Shown: one piece after another, positions 16,771 through 25,136 of the stretch
How positions within the stretch are numbered: the stretch's first letter is position 1
How the letters are laid out: each line of letters begins with the position of its first letter
Assembly (NCBI GenBank): GCA_016787755.1
Contig: JAEUUA010000010.1
Span: forward strand, 1-39,522
Direction: 5' to 3'
From: Cyclobacteriaceae bacterium
GTDB taxonomy: Bacteria; Bacteroidota; Bacteroidia; Cytophagales; Cyclobacteriaceae
DNA: 39,522 nucleotides
Made by a program: the position numbers and the translations under genes
Notes under the pieces: model-generated
What the model was told of the DNA's origin: nothing
Database searches by the model: none
What the model saw: the letters and a program-made list of their open reading frames with translations, nothing else

Positions 16771-17091
16771 TAATTCAACTAACTTTTTTGGTGCCACCGT
16801 GCAATAAGCAGTAATGAGCGCATCTTCTAACAAGTTCCTAGTGACTTTCTTTAGCTCAATAAACGTCCAGCCTTGCTTACCCCATTTGTTGGGCACTGGA
16901 TAAATAGCAGCACTCGTAGAAAATACAGATTGATCTATTTCCGTTAGCTTAAGACATGCTTTGGCATTAGCAACATCAAGCGTTACAAATATTTTCTTCT
17001 TAACCCGAAAGGATGCCTTTTCAAAATGAGGTGCTTCCACTACTTCGGGTAGTGATAGAGCTAGTTTTTTGAACGTTTTTAAATCCACCAT
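16756..17091 (-). CDS. MmcQ/YjbR family protein
   Basis: A 111-residue soluble protein with the family layout: an N-terminal helix ending in 'ALSLPEVVEAPHFEKASFRV', a small beta-sheet (KKIFVTLDV, ACLKLT), and the C-terminal WTFIEL and 'LLEDALITAYCTVAPKKL' segment. The family has a DNA-binding-like double-wing fold; its biochemical role is poorly defined. It is a single gene with its own start (ATG 17091) and converges on the serine hydrolase. No regulatory site is visible beyond the shared hairpin. Confidence 0.88.
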   Translation of the reverse strand: MVDLKTFKKLALSLPEVVEAPHFEKASFRVKKKIFVTLDVANAKACLKLTEIDQSVFSTSAAIYPVPNKWGKQGWTFIELKKVTRNLLEDALITAYCTVAPKKLVELVKTS

Positions 17092-17267
17092 AATAAGAAA
17101 TACAAAAAAGACGAAGTTAGAATTTCGAAGTACTATTTTGATACACTTAAATTATCCCGCTCCGAACTTGTTGCTATACATGCCTTTGCCAAAGCGATTA
17201 GGCGTAGGCAGGTAAAATGAAGTATACAATCAGAATTACAAAATTTGTTTTATTAACTCAAACAATT

Positions 17268-17293
17268 CTTTGCGTGCTTAGCGACTTTGCGTG
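17268..17293. repeat. short direct repeat CTTTGCGTG, dispersed-repeat type
   Basis: CTTTGCGTG occurs at 17268-17276 and 17285-17293 with the related CTTAGCGA between them, just past the 3' end of the pentapeptide-repeat gene. Read on the minus strand it is a CGCAAAG-N array, a pattern often met in intergenic DNA of Bacteroidota. Whether it is dispersed in this genome cannot be seen from one window. Confidence 0.45.
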
Positions 17294-17301
17294 AAATACC
17301 C

Positions 17302-17871
17302 CTACTCTATCTCAATCTTATACTTATCCAACAGTCCAGCAATCCCTGATTGTGAAAATCTGGCTTTGGTGATTTTGTTTAGATCAGGATCGATTGAAAA
17401 ATTATAGGCCGTTCTAAAATCAGCCCGCTCAAGGATTGTGTTTTCAAACCGTGCATTCATTAAATCGCAATTTGAAAATACAGAACCCGTAAAATCGGAT
17501 GCGATGAACTCAACTTCCTGAAGTTTACACTCTTTGAAGTTAGTTTTCTTTACTTTAAGCTGGTAGAAGGATGAGAAGTTCAATACACAATTTTCAAAAG
17601 AAAATGACAATAACAACTTACTGCACGTATCAAACCTCAGGCCTAGCATTTTACAATTCCTGAATAGCACATTTATTAAAGAAGTGTTCGCCAAATTAGA
17701 CATACTTATATCGCAACTTTCAAATTTGCATTCAGAAAATCGTAGTTCGCTCAGGTTACAATCCGACAAAACGCAGTTTCTAAAAACGCAATTCTCGTAC
17801 TCTCCTTTCGATAATTCTCCTTCTTTAAAGTCTATCCCTTCAAACGTTTGACCCTCAATAAATTCACTCAT
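17302..17871 (-). CDS. pentapeptide-repeat protein
   Basis: A 189-residue cytoplasmic protein from the ATG at 17871, which lies five bases after the upstream stop; a GTG at 17880 overlapping that stop is possible. From residue 10 to about 155 it is a run of pentapeptide repeats (A/S/C-x-F/L-x-x: 'NCVFRNCVLSDCNLSELRF', 'ADFRTAYNF') that should form a right-handed quadrilateral beta-helix. The ending 'IDPDLNKITKARFSQSGIAGLLDKYKIEIE' (17302-17390) is the same type of tail found in Qnr/MfpA-like proteins of environmental bacteria, which protect DNA gyrase as DNA mimics. Whether this one does is inference. It is coupled to the DUF1080 gene upstream, but no functional link is obvious. Confidence 0.87.
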   Translation of the reverse strand: MSEFIEGQTFEGIDFKEGELSKGEYENCVFRNCVLSDCNLSELRFSECKFESCDISMSNLANTSLINVLFRNCKMLGLRFDTCSKLLLSFSFENCVLNFSSFYQLKVKKTNFKECKLQEVEFIASDFTGSVFSNCDLMNARFENTILERADFRTAYNFSIDPDLNKITKARFSQSGIAGLLDKYKIEIE

Positions 17872-17876
17872 TCCTC

Positions 17877-18743
17877 TCACTTTAATAACTCAACAGGAAT
17901 GGCATCAATCGAACGTAGCTTAATGGCACGGTAATATACTTCGGCTGCTTCCGACTGAATTTGAATTTTCCCTTTAGTCAACGGTGTTTCTTTTTCATCC
18001 ACTAGATGTCTTGAATTTTGCAGCACCATGGTTACAACACCATTCACCACATGCACACTGGTGCTGCCAAAACAATATAAGTCAAGGGTATTCCACTCGC
18101 CCGATGGTTTTTCTGCATCTGGATATTTTTTTACATGCCGTTCATTTTCGCTGTACTGACTGAAGGTGAGCAATTTTCCATTCGGATCATACTGATAAAT
18201 GCTATCTGAAATGCGCGTTGCTTTCACATCTTCAATGGCCCCGGCTACACCCCAATAATCACCCACATCACCCTCCTGAATTTGAAACTCCTGCGACTTC
18301 AACCAAAAGCCATCTCCTGCTCCATGTTCACCAACGCCATGATAAATCAGTCCACTATCTCTCCGATCGTTATCCTTATCGCGCGGATACCATTTCTTTT
18401 TCCCCCATTTAAACTGAAGTTGTAAATGATAGTTATCAAATTCCCGTTGCGTTGAAATGCCACCCCAAATTTCACCGGAAACTTTTAATACATTTTCACC
18501 ATCAAGATTTATAATTGAAAAAACTCCTATCGTATCATTATTTAAACCCAAATGAGGTTGCATTCTAAAATTGCTACGATCCATATCGGGTTTGAATTGC
18601 GGCCCTAAGTAGGTGTCCCACCCCTCCAAACTTGAGCCATCAAACAATATTTGCCAACCGCTGTCTGTACTATGAGTACGCGAACAATTTGCCAGAATGG
18701 CTATGGATACGCAAATGATAATTAGTTTAGCCATTCTTAACAT
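17877..18743 (-). CDS. DUF1080 (3-keto-disaccharide hydrolase-like) lipoprotein
   Basis: A 288-residue exported protein with lipobox ILANC (C20) and a single concanavalin-like DUF1080 domain: 'GWQILFDGSSLEGWDTY', 'NYHLQLQFKWGKKKWYP', 'RDSGLIYHG', 'QEFQIQEGDVGDYW', 'GEWNTLDLYCFGSTSVHVVNG', 'GKIQIQSEAAEVYYRAIKLR'. Several members of this family have been described as 3-keto-glucoside/3-keto-disaccharide hydrolases or lyases acting on oxidised sugars. Such proteins often sit near GMC or GFO/IDH dehydrogenases; here the GMC gene is about 11 kb away. Two in-frame ATGs (18743 and 18734) are both plausible. A 16-bp palindrome lies just upstream. Confidence 0.9.
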   Translation of the reverse strand: MLRMAKLIIICVSIAILANCSRTHSTDSGWQILFDGSSLEGWDTYLGPQFKPDMDRSNFRMQPHLGLNNDTIGVFSIINLDGENVLKVSGEIWGGISTQREFDNYHLQLQFKWGKKKWYPRDKDNDRRDSGLIYHGVGEHGAGDGFWLKSQEFQIQEGDVGDYWGVAGAIEDVKATRISDSIYQYDPNGKLLTFSQYSENERHVKKYPDAEKPSGEWNTLDLYCFGSTSVHVVNGVVTMVLQNSRHLVDEKETPLTKGKIQIQSEAAEVYYRAIKLRSIDAIPVELLK

Positions 18744-18758
18744 AGGGAAAAGATTTAT

Positions 18759-18774
18759 CTATTTAACTAAATAG
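18759..18774 (-). promoter_or_regulatory. palindrome upstream of the DUF1080 gene, possible operator
   Basis: CTATTTA-AC-TAAATAG, a perfect 7+2+7 inverted repeat 15 bases before the DUF1080 start codon. The position fits an operator or 5'-leader element, but the AT-rich background makes chance palindromes less rare. Confidence 0.3.
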
Positions 18775-19021
18775 TTATATTGATTCTACGATGTACTGGC
18801 TTAACATTACCCTCTGCACAACAAGTAAAGATGTATTTAGTTATGCATGAAAGTAAACAATCCTACCCGAGATTGGGCCTGAGCCTTTCAAAAAAATAAA
18901 AAAATCCTCCTTCTTGTTACAAATCCAAGCGGGGATTGATAAAAATCAATGAAATTAATGATTTCAAAAGGCCTATAAATAAGTAATTTTCCTACCTTAG
19001 TTAACCATAATTTCTTATGAT

Positions 19022-20812
19022 ATGCCCGAAGAAACCAACAATAAATCAATGCTCGTGAAGTACAAGTTTCGCGATTTAAAAGTGTATTCATCCGATGAAT
19101 GGATGGCCGATGCCACTAAAAAATATCGCAAGGTGTATGATCGCTTTGAAACCTCCTACCTACGCGTTGAACTCTCTTTCTTCAATAAACTTTTTGATGA
19201 AGAAGAGTGGGATACCTCCCTTCGGTTTAAATGTTTCTCGCTAAACGGTAGTCAAAAGACTGAACTCTGCAATCTGGAAGAAAAAAGAAAAATTCTAAAA
19301 GAAGAAAACATTGTCTATGCCCGTACTTCCTGGGGACAAGCAACTGCCGGCACGTATTGGTTTAAAGGCGATTATGTATGGGAAGCCTACATTGATGAAG
19401 TAAAAGTAGGTGATGCAAAATTTCACATCGAAGACCTTGGCCAATCAAAGCCCGGTGAAAATTTATTTTTCGATATTGATTCCATCCGACTATTTGAAGG
19501 TGATGGGCAGGCGTACCTACTTCCCGATAAAAAGTACCTGAGCAAATTCAGTCAGGCACAAACTCGGTATGTGTGGAGCGAATTTAAATTTAGGAATAAA
19601 AGTACTGCAGGATATTATGCAGAAATCTTTTTTAACTTTTACGATAAAGCAGGTCTTCCCAAAGGGAGCAATGCCATGCTTACTCAGGTAACTGCAAACA
19701 CAGCCGATCAGATTTATACCATCTATCCGGGCTGGGGTGGCGAGGCACCCGGGCGCTGGAAAAGTGATAAGTATACCATGGAAGTTGTATTTATGGATAC
19801 GTTAATTGCTGTTGTTCCCTTTCAGGTTGGAACTCAATTTGAAGAAGGCGATGCACAGATTATTACCGACTCAGGACAATTATTTAAACAGGCCGCCACA
19901 CAGTCAGCACCCACGTCTTCAAACAAAACACTTGATAATCTTCTATACGAAAGTTTAAATGAATTGAACTCATTGACTGGACTCGAGAATATTAAAAAAG
20001 AAGTGAACGAAATGGTAAAGCTGGTTCGCTTCTATCAGGAAACCGGAAAAGATGTGCTTAATAAATTTTCGTTGCATACGGTTTTCACAGGCAATCCGGG
20101 TACTGGAAAAACAACCGTAGCACGCATTCTTGCAAAAATCTATAAAGGTCTTGGTATTTTAGAAAAAGGACATTTGGTTGAAGTAGATCGCGAAGGATTG
20201 GTAGCCGGTTTTATAGGACAGACAGCCATTAAGACAGGCGAGAAAGTAGGTGAGGCGATGGGGGGCATTTTATTTATTGATGAAGCGTATTCATTGGCAC
20301 ATGGCAGAAGTTCACAAAATGATTTTGGTGCCGAAGCCATACAGGTTATTCTAAAACGCATGGAGGATATGCGTGGCAAGTTTGGAGTAATTGTAGCAGG
20401 CTATACCGAAAATATGCAAGAGTTTATCAACTCTAATCCGGGTTTAAAGTCCCGCTTTGATAATTATTTTCCTTTTCAGGATTACTTGGCCGAAGATATG
20501 TTTGCCATTGCCATGTCGTTACTTTCCCGCGAAGGCGTAAAGCCCGATGATTCTGCACGAAATCATCTGAAAAATTATTTTGAGTTTTTGCATGCAAACC
20601 GCGACCAGCACTTTGGAAATGCCCGCGCTGTGCGGCAAGTGATTGGTGAGTCTATCAAGAACCAACACTTGCGATTAGCTGAACTCAAAAAAGAAGATCG
20701 CACTCCCGAGTTAATGGAGACATTGATTTTTGAGGATGTGAAAGAATTTGAGATTAAAGAACTAAAGGACAATAGACCCAGAATGGGGTTTAAGACTGGA
20801 GGAAGTGAGTAA
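19022..20812 (+). CDS. AAA+ ATPase (CbxX/SpoVK/EccA type) with two N-terminal beta domains
   Basis: A 596-residue soluble protein. The C-terminal part is a CbxX/CfqX-type AAA+ module: 'LNSLTGLENIKKEV' at about 315, Walker A GNPGTGKT (357-364), Walker B with D420-E421 (ILFIDEAYSLA), sensor region GVIVAGYTENM, arginine-finger region 'NPGLKSRFDNYF' and a lid with 'GNARAVRQV'. Related ATPases remodel Rubisco (CbxX) or serve type VII secretion (EccA). Residues about 15-275 consist of two similar beta-rich domains: 'KKYRKVYDRFETSYLRVEL-FFNK' near 33-56 and 'KKYLSKFSQAQTRYVWSEFKFRNK' near 170-193, both followed by an aromatic G-x-W/Y region. This looks like an internal duplication acting as a substrate- or adaptor-binding part. 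No partner gene is adjacent. Confidence 0.9.
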   Translation: MPEETNNKSMLVKYKFRDLKVYSSDEWMADATKKYRKVYDRFETSYLRVELSFFNKLFDEEEWDTSLRFKCFSLNGSQKTELCNLEEKRKILKEENIVYARTSWGQATAGTYWFKGDYVWEAYIDEVKVGDAKFHIEDLGQSKPGENLFFDIDSIRLFEGDGQAYLLPDKKYLSKFSQAQTRYVWSEFKFRNKSTAGYYAEIFFNFYDKAGLPKGSNAMLTQVTANTADQIYTIYPGWGGEAPGRWKSDKYTMEVVFMDTLIAVVPFQVGTQFEEGDAQIITDSGQLFKQAATQSAPTSSNKTLDNLLYESLNELNSLTGLENIKKEVNEMVKLVRFYQETGKDVLNKFSLHTVFTGNPGTGKTTVARILAKIYKGLGILEKGHLVEVDREGLVAGFIGQTAIKTGEKVGEAMGGILFIDEAYSLAHGRSSQNDFGAEAIQVILKRMEDMRGKFGVIVAGYTENMQEFINSNPGLKSRFDNYFPFQDYLAEDMFAIAMSLLSREGVKPDDSARNHLKNYFEFLHANRDQHFGNARAVRQVIGESIKNQHLRLAELKKEDRTPELMETLIFEDVKEFEIKELKDNRPRMGFKTGGSE

Positions 20813-20828
20813 ACTTGCGTTCGGCAAA

Positions 20829-21260
20829 TTAAGGCCGATACGTCCTTGTACGAACGCCCCTAACCCTCTTTTTAACATAAGCTTTTAAATCCTCATCATA
20901 ACCTCTGAAGTCGTAGCCCTTAAGTATTGATCCTTTGTGTTCAGCCCCTAAAGTTAAAATGATTGTATCTATTTTTGGAAGTTTATCAGGCTCTGCATAC
21001 TTGCCTGAATACTTATACCAGTCGATTACTTCAATTAATAGAGTGTCACTTTTTATCTGAAAAAATCCCTGGCTGAGGATAATTTGGGTATCACCCAATC
21101 CGTAGCGTTTAATTTTGTTTCCTTCAATCAAGATTATATTATTAATGTGGCCAATTAGTTTATTATAATAACCTTGAGTGATGTTGGCGTAGTTACCAGT
21201 ATCGAAGCCAACTATTGTCAGAGAAATTATCAGAGCAAATGTTAAGGTTCCGAATTTCAA
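20829..21260 (-). CDS. hypothetical exported protein with TTG start
   Basis: A 143-residue protein that I do not recognise. The start must be TTG at 21260: a stop lies two codons upstream and the chain contains no other methionine. The first 20 residues (MKFGTLTFALIISLTIVGF) make a plausible signal peptide, and the mature part is small and basic at its end (KKRVRGVRTRTYRP). Predicted strands alternate in the middle (NIILIEGNKIKRYGLGDTQIIL, SDTLLIEVIDW). It converges closely on the AAA+ gene (16 bases apart) and lies after another exported protein gene on the same strand. It could be restricted to close relatives. Confidence 0.5.
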   Translation of the reverse strand: MKFGTLTFALIISLTIVGFDTGNYANITQGYYNKLIGHINNIILIEGNKIKRYGLGDTQIILSQGFFQIKSDTLLIEVIDWYKYSGKYAEPDKLPKIDTIILTLGAEHKGSILKGYDFRGYDEDLKAYVKKRVRGVRTRTYRP

Positions 21261-21297
21261 GCACTATTTATTAAGTTTAATATATATGATGAATGCT

Positions 21298-21888
21298 CTA
21301 ATCCCTGAGATACACTTGTAAACCTAATTTAAAAAATAATCCTGAATCTATATATTTATAATCAAATTCTTTGTCTTTACTAGTCTCTGATTTATACCCA
21401 AGGAGGGGCTCAAGGGCAACGCGATCATTGATGAATAGTGCATATCCAGCGGCAATTGACCAACCTGAAATTGAATACTTTTGTTCCTGCGAACTACCTT
21501 GATAACTCTGTTTTTCTTTTGAGGAACCAAGACCATAACTGCCTTGAACAAAAAAACCAGGCTCAACATAGTATCGAACAAAGGGTTGAAATTGAAATGC
21601 AAAATTATTCTGATCACTTATATCAGCTTCTGGCTTGATTGATGTTACTGACAAATCTAAACCTGCCCCAACCGCGAGGTTATCAATGACGAAATATCCG
21701 ACTTGGGGGGTAAGTGAAAACATACTAGACTTCTCCATAGTATTTGCACTGTTGCCAGCCGACTTTGTCTTGTATGTATGGTTGCTAAATCCAACATTGC
21801 CACCAGCCAAAATTCTTCCTTTATTGAACTGAGCATAGGAATGTGCAGAAATAAGGATTGCCGAAAACATAATAATTAGCTTTTTCAT
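21298..21888 (-). CDS. outer-membrane beta-barrel protein (OmpA-like 8-strand type)
   Basis: The ATG at 21888 gives 196 residues with a clean signal peptide (MKKLIIMFSAILISAHSYAQ); the in-frame extension to 22002 only adds a polar, implausible leader. The mature chain has the pattern of a small barrel: 'GRILAGGNVGFSNHTY', 'FSLTPQVGYFVIDNLAVGAGLDLS', 'FQFQPFVRYYVEPGFFVQGSYGLG', 'GWSIAAGYALFINDRVALEPLLGYK', ending in 'GLFFKLGLQVYL'. This is the porin-family 'outer membrane beta-barrel' group common in Bacteroidota. No OmpA peptidoglycan-binding domain is attached. Role unknown. Confidence 0.82.
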   Translation of the reverse strand: MKKLIIMFSAILISAHSYAQFNKGRILAGGNVGFSNHTYKTKSAGNSANTMEKSSMFSLTPQVGYFVIDNLAVGAGLDLSVTSIKPEADISDQNNFAFQFQPFVRYYVEPGFFVQGSYGLGSSKEKQSYQGSSQEQKYSISGWSIAAGYALFINDRVALEPLLGYKSETSKDKEFDYKYIDSGLFFKLGLQVYLRD

Positions 21889-22022
21889 GGGTAGGTAGTT
21901 TAGTTGAAAGAAGCTCTTAAATTTACATTCGTAACTTCTCTTATTCATCTTACGTGTTGTAAAGACGAAAATAGTAATAATTTTACTGCTGTTAAAACTC
22001 ATTCCAGCTCCTTGTATTAGTA

Positions 22023-23540
22023 TTACAAAATTGATTTAGGTACTACTCCCCTCAACCATATTTTAAATCGCTTCATTCTTCCCACTTCGGAGTCGGGATT
22101 GTACGCTAGGGTAGTGTGCCACGCGTTTTCAGGTTTCATATCTTCTTCCATAGCATGAAATAAATTGGTCGCGATTGTTGAATCATAAATCACAGCTACA
22201 CATTCCGTATTCAAATTGGCACTGCGTGGATCCAAATTAAACGTACCAATCACGGCAATCTCACTATCTATCACCATAGATTTTGCATGCAATCCAAAGG
22301 TTGGCGTATAATTTATTTCCTGTTGGAGCGCGCCCGTCATTATTTTCATTCGAATAGCCGCATCGGGTTTAAATTCATAAATCTGAATCCCGGTATTCAA
22401 TAAGTTTTCGCGTTCACGCTGATAGCCACTAAACGCTTCATAGTTGTCGGTGGATGACATGCTGTTGGTAAGCACCTTAACCTCTACCCCACGCTGAACA
22501 GCATCCAGAAATAGTTTCTGACTTAGTTGAGTGGTAACTAAATATGGTGATTGTATGTAAATAGATTTTCTTGCCCGCTTAAGCAAACTTATTAACGTGT
22601 CGGTGCACACCCCACCTCCGGCAAGTCCATCTCCTTTATTTTTACCCGGCACATCGGAAACAAAAGAAACGCGATCCACCCAAACCAAATCCCCTGATTC
22701 CTGGATTTGCTTAAATGCAACCGGAACCTTCTTAATCTTTTCACGAACCTGCGGCCAAAAGTTTGCCGGCTTACAGGCATATTGATGCAGGTATTCAAAC
22801 TTTAGATCGGAATTCAATTCAATATCATCATTCACTAACTCAGAAATAGAAACACTTTTTGAATTATTCCAAAAATCGTTAAACGAATTTTGAACATCAA
22901 CAACTGTTTTTCCAATTAGCAAAACATCCCGGTCTCTAAAATTATATTCATGATCGTAGTCAAAATATTCATCGGCAATGTTTCTGCCACCGGTTATCAC
23001 TACCTGGCCATCCACAATAAATGTTTTGTTATGCATTCGCTGATTGAAGCCTTTAAAATCAGTGGCTAGGCTGTACAACTTCTTAGGAAGATTCTTGCCA
23101 ATGTTGGCTGTAGGATTATAGACTTTGATGGATAAGTTGGGATGCGCATCCAATGCTAACAAATCATCGGCATCAGCTTCCACCATAATATCATCAATGA
23201 GAATCCGCACCTGAACACCCCGATCAGCGGCACGTATTAAATAATCAATGGCAATTAATCCAATGTTATCGGCAGAGAAAATAAAATATTGTATATCAAT
23301 TGATTTTTCCGCAGACTCACTTAACCAGGCGCGTGAAATCATTGAGTTATCGCCCTCTTCCAAGATATAGACCCCCGTTTTAGAAGCAGTCAGTTCAGCA
23401 AGCGGAGCTAATTGTTCTGACAGTAAGTGAGGACTCTCAAAATGAATTTGAGAACAAAAGTCTTCATCGATGGGTGGATATTTTTCCACACCACCACATG
23501 CTGAAAGCAGCATAAGAAAAGCAAAACCTGTTTGCTTCAT
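22023..23540 (-). CDS. phospholipase D family lipoprotein, cardiolipin synthase C-like
   Basis: A 505-residue protein with lipobox LLSAC (C15) and two PLD catalytic motifs: HxK(x)4D at H170/K172/D177 followed by ITGGRN, and H418/K420/D425 followed by 'IGTFNLDPRSANLNTE'. The spacing and the 'NFDPRS/NLDPRS' form resemble the ClsC (YmdC) group, which makes cardiolipin from phosphatidylglycerol and phosphatidylethanolamine. A transphosphatidylase or a phospholipase/nuclease in the periplasm are the alternatives. The lipid anchor places it at the envelope. It begins six bases after the M55 peptidase-type gene ends being read... that is, the two genes are consecutive on the minus strand with this one first, and are probably co-transcribed. 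Confidence 0.9.
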   Translation of the reverse strand: MKQTGFAFLMLLSACGGVEKYPPIDEDFCSQIHFESPHLLSEQLAPLAELTASKTGVYILEEGDNSMISRAWLSESAEKSIDIQYFIFSADNIGLIAIDYLIRAADRGVQVRILIDDIMVEADADDLLALDAHPNLSIKVYNPTANIGKNLPKKLYSLATDFKGFNQRMHNKTFIVDGQVVITGGRNIADEYFDYDHEYNFRDRDVLLIGKTVVDVQNSFNDFWNNSKSVSISELVNDDIELNSDLKFEYLHQYACKPANFWPQVREKIKKVPVAFKQIQESGDLVWVDRVSFVSDVPGKNKGDGLAGGGVCTDTLISLLKRARKSIYIQSPYLVTTQLSQKLFLDAVQRGVEVKVLTNSMSSTDNYEAFSGYQRERENLLNTGIQIYEFKPDAAIRMKIMTGALQQEINYTPTFGLHAKSMVIDSEIAVIGTFNLDPRSANLNTECVAVIYDSTIATNLFHAMEEDMKPENAWHTTLAYNPDSEVGRMKRFKIWLRGVVPKSIL

Positions 23541-23546
23541 AACTGA

Positions 23547-24419
23547 TTACCAATCCAAATATTTATACACAATACGAATCAGCGGATAGGCTTCATTCAT
23601 GTTCTTTGCAACATATGAAACCGTATAGCCATCCACTCTTTTCATACCGGGAATACCCATTGCCACATCGGCACGGGTGGGTGTATCGACTTTTATAACA
23701 AATTCAACAGGCTGCTTTACAGAAAGTGGTTTTGCATTCTTCAAGTCCTTTATGGCAGCCGTTGTCATTTCTTTAAGGGCTTTGATTACCACATCGGGAT
23801 GCAGGAGTTTTGCAGCACTCGTTCCAATAGCTTCCTTTGTTATTACCCTTCTGGTGGGCACTAATTTTGTAATTTCTTCAGTGAATGTCTTATCACCACT
23901 CGCTAAAATAACGGGCACACCCAGCGCCCCTGCGAAATACGCATTTAGTCCACCCTCGCCTACTTCCGTGCCATTAATCCATAACCCTTTCACATTCCCC
24001 GAACCTGTATGTGCTAAAAATCCATTTTCAGTGCCCGCCTTGGCATGATATCCAATAAATATTATTCCATCAAAACTGGCATCAAGATTTTGCACCATAC
24101 CCAACGGCTTGATATTACTTTGAATATACTCTACCCGAGGATCAAGTTCGGTATGCAGCAAGTTTTGCATATCGCCATGGCTGTCGTTAACCACCACTTC
24201 TGCCGGACCTACATCAAAGATGGCTTTCACTACGGCATTCACTTCATTGGTCATTAGTCTTCTTCCTGTTTCATAATCCTTGCCTCCACTTGTTACCATT
24301 TTTGAAGTCCCGATTCCTCCAATACCTTCCATATCTACTGAGATAAATATTTTAACTGGCTTAGGTTGAGAAAAACAAAGTGTGGTGGTGGCAATAAGTA
24401 ATAGGAGAATATTCTTCAT
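23547..24419 (-). CDS. M55 family D-aminopeptidase (DppA-like), exported
   Basis: The ATG at 24419 starts a 290-residue protein with a signal peptide (MKNILLLLIATTTLCFSQ); a longer in-frame extension lacks credibility. The mature part is a full M55 domain, with probable zinc ligands corresponding to those of Bacillus DppA: D29 and E31 (SVDMEGIGG), H81 (NDSHG), H125 (GYHA) and E155 (VGEGG), and the catalytic-type H137 (AHTGSG). DppA cleaves D-amino-acid-containing peptides such as D-Ala-D-Ala. Unlike cytoplasmic DppA this protein is exported, so it may act on peptidoglycan-derived or environmental D-peptides. It precedes the PLD lipoprotein gene by six bases on the same strand, which indicates one operon. 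Confidence 0.9.
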   Translation of the reverse strand: MKNILLLLIATTTLCFSQPKPVKIFISVDMEGIGGIGTSKMVTSGGKDYETGRRLMTNEVNAVVKAIFDVGPAEVVVNDSHGDMQNLLHTELDPRVEYIQSNIKPLGMVQNLDASFDGIIFIGYHAKAGTENGFLAHTGSGNVKGLWINGTEVGEGGLNAYFAGALGVPVILASGDKTFTEEITKLVPTRRVITKEAIGTSAAKLLHPDVVIKALKEMTTAAIKDLKNAKPLSVKQPVEFVIKVDTPTRADVAMGIPGMKRVDGYTVSYVAKNMNEAYPLIRIVYKYLDW

Positions 24420-24570
24420 GATAGTGCAATTAATCATTTTAAATAAATATAGGGGATTTATTACACACTTGAGAAAATTCTTCCTCGATCCGTTCTGAAT
24501 TTGTCGGTTCATTCAACCAGAAATCCTTGGCACAATCTTTTAGGTGATTATGTAAAAAACATAACCAATT

Positions 24571-24912
24571 ATGAAAACAGTACAAGAGGTAATGGAAGTT
24601 TGCATTGATACGTGTTATGAATGTGCTGACGCATGTACTAGCTGTGCAGATAAATGTGATGACATGCCCGGTATGAAAGATTGCTACAATGCCTGCATAA
24701 ATAGTGCAGACGCATGCGAGAAATGTGCCTCCGAATGTGAAAATGATTCGGAGTTTCAATTGACTGCTATCGACAAATGTTTTCAATCGTGCACAGCATG
24801 TGCTGAAGAATGTGAAAAACATCAGAATGATCATTGCAAGGTCTGTGCTGTTGCTTGCAGAAAGTGTGCTGAAGTCTGTGCCGAAATTCTTGCGAAGGAA
24901 AGAGCAGTGTAA
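24571..24912 (+). CDS. four-helix-bundle copper-binding protein (DUF326, Csp-like)
   Basis: A 113-residue cytosolic protein (no signal peptide) with 20 cysteines placed along four predicted helices: C11, 15, 18, 22, 25, 29; C38, 42, 49, 52, 56; C70, 74, 77, 81; C89, 92, 96, 99, 103. The CxxxCxxC spacing lines the inside of a four-helix bundle, as in the copper storage proteins Csp1 and Csp3, where Cys thiolates hold many Cu(I) ions. With no export signal it is closest in type to the cytosolic Csp3. Its role would be copper storage or detoxification. It is transcribed alone, with hairpin-forming repeats directly after the stop. No copper-responsive regulator is nearby. Confidence 0.9.
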   Translation: MKTVQEVMEVCIDTCYECADACTSCADKCDDMPGMKDCYNACINSADACEKCASECENDSEFQLTAIDKCFQSCTACAEECEKHQNDHCKVCAVACRKCAEVCAEILAKERAV

Positions 24913-24913
24913 G

Positions 24914-24937
24914 TGGCATCTGATGCCAGATGGCATC
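24914..24937 (+). repeat. alternating inverted repeats after the copper-protein gene
   Basis: Three consecutive heptamers, TGGCATC (24914-24920), GATGCCA (24922-24928) and TGGCATC (24931-24937). The middle one can pair with either neighbour, giving two mutually exclusive 7-bp hairpins. It starts one base after the stop codon and has no T tract. It probably forms the mRNA 3' end or a weak terminator. The rest of the spacer to 25136 shows nothing recognisable. Confidence 0.5.
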
Positions 24938-25136
24938 TAGCCTCTTAAGACCAATTTCTCTGCCACAAACTTGCACCAATACTTCTGCGGCCAGTAATGA
25001 TCAAATCATCATCACTATTTAAAATTGTTGAAGGGCTAACCCTTACGCCCCTACTAGGTTGTGAATAAGAATTTAAAATAGCAATACTAATAAACAAGGC
25101 ACTACCACGAGAACAAGGACAGAATCAAAAAAATTA

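Noticed and set aside
21889..22002. N-terminal extension of the small barrel protein
   Set aside because: It would precede a standard signal peptide with a polar, Lys/Phe-rich leader; the ATG at 21888 is a better start.
24439..24936. Long open frame (165 codons) antisense to the copper-storage gene
   Set aside because: Its Cys/Thr-rich translation mirrors the repetitive Cys codons of the real gene on the plus strand; it has no family features.
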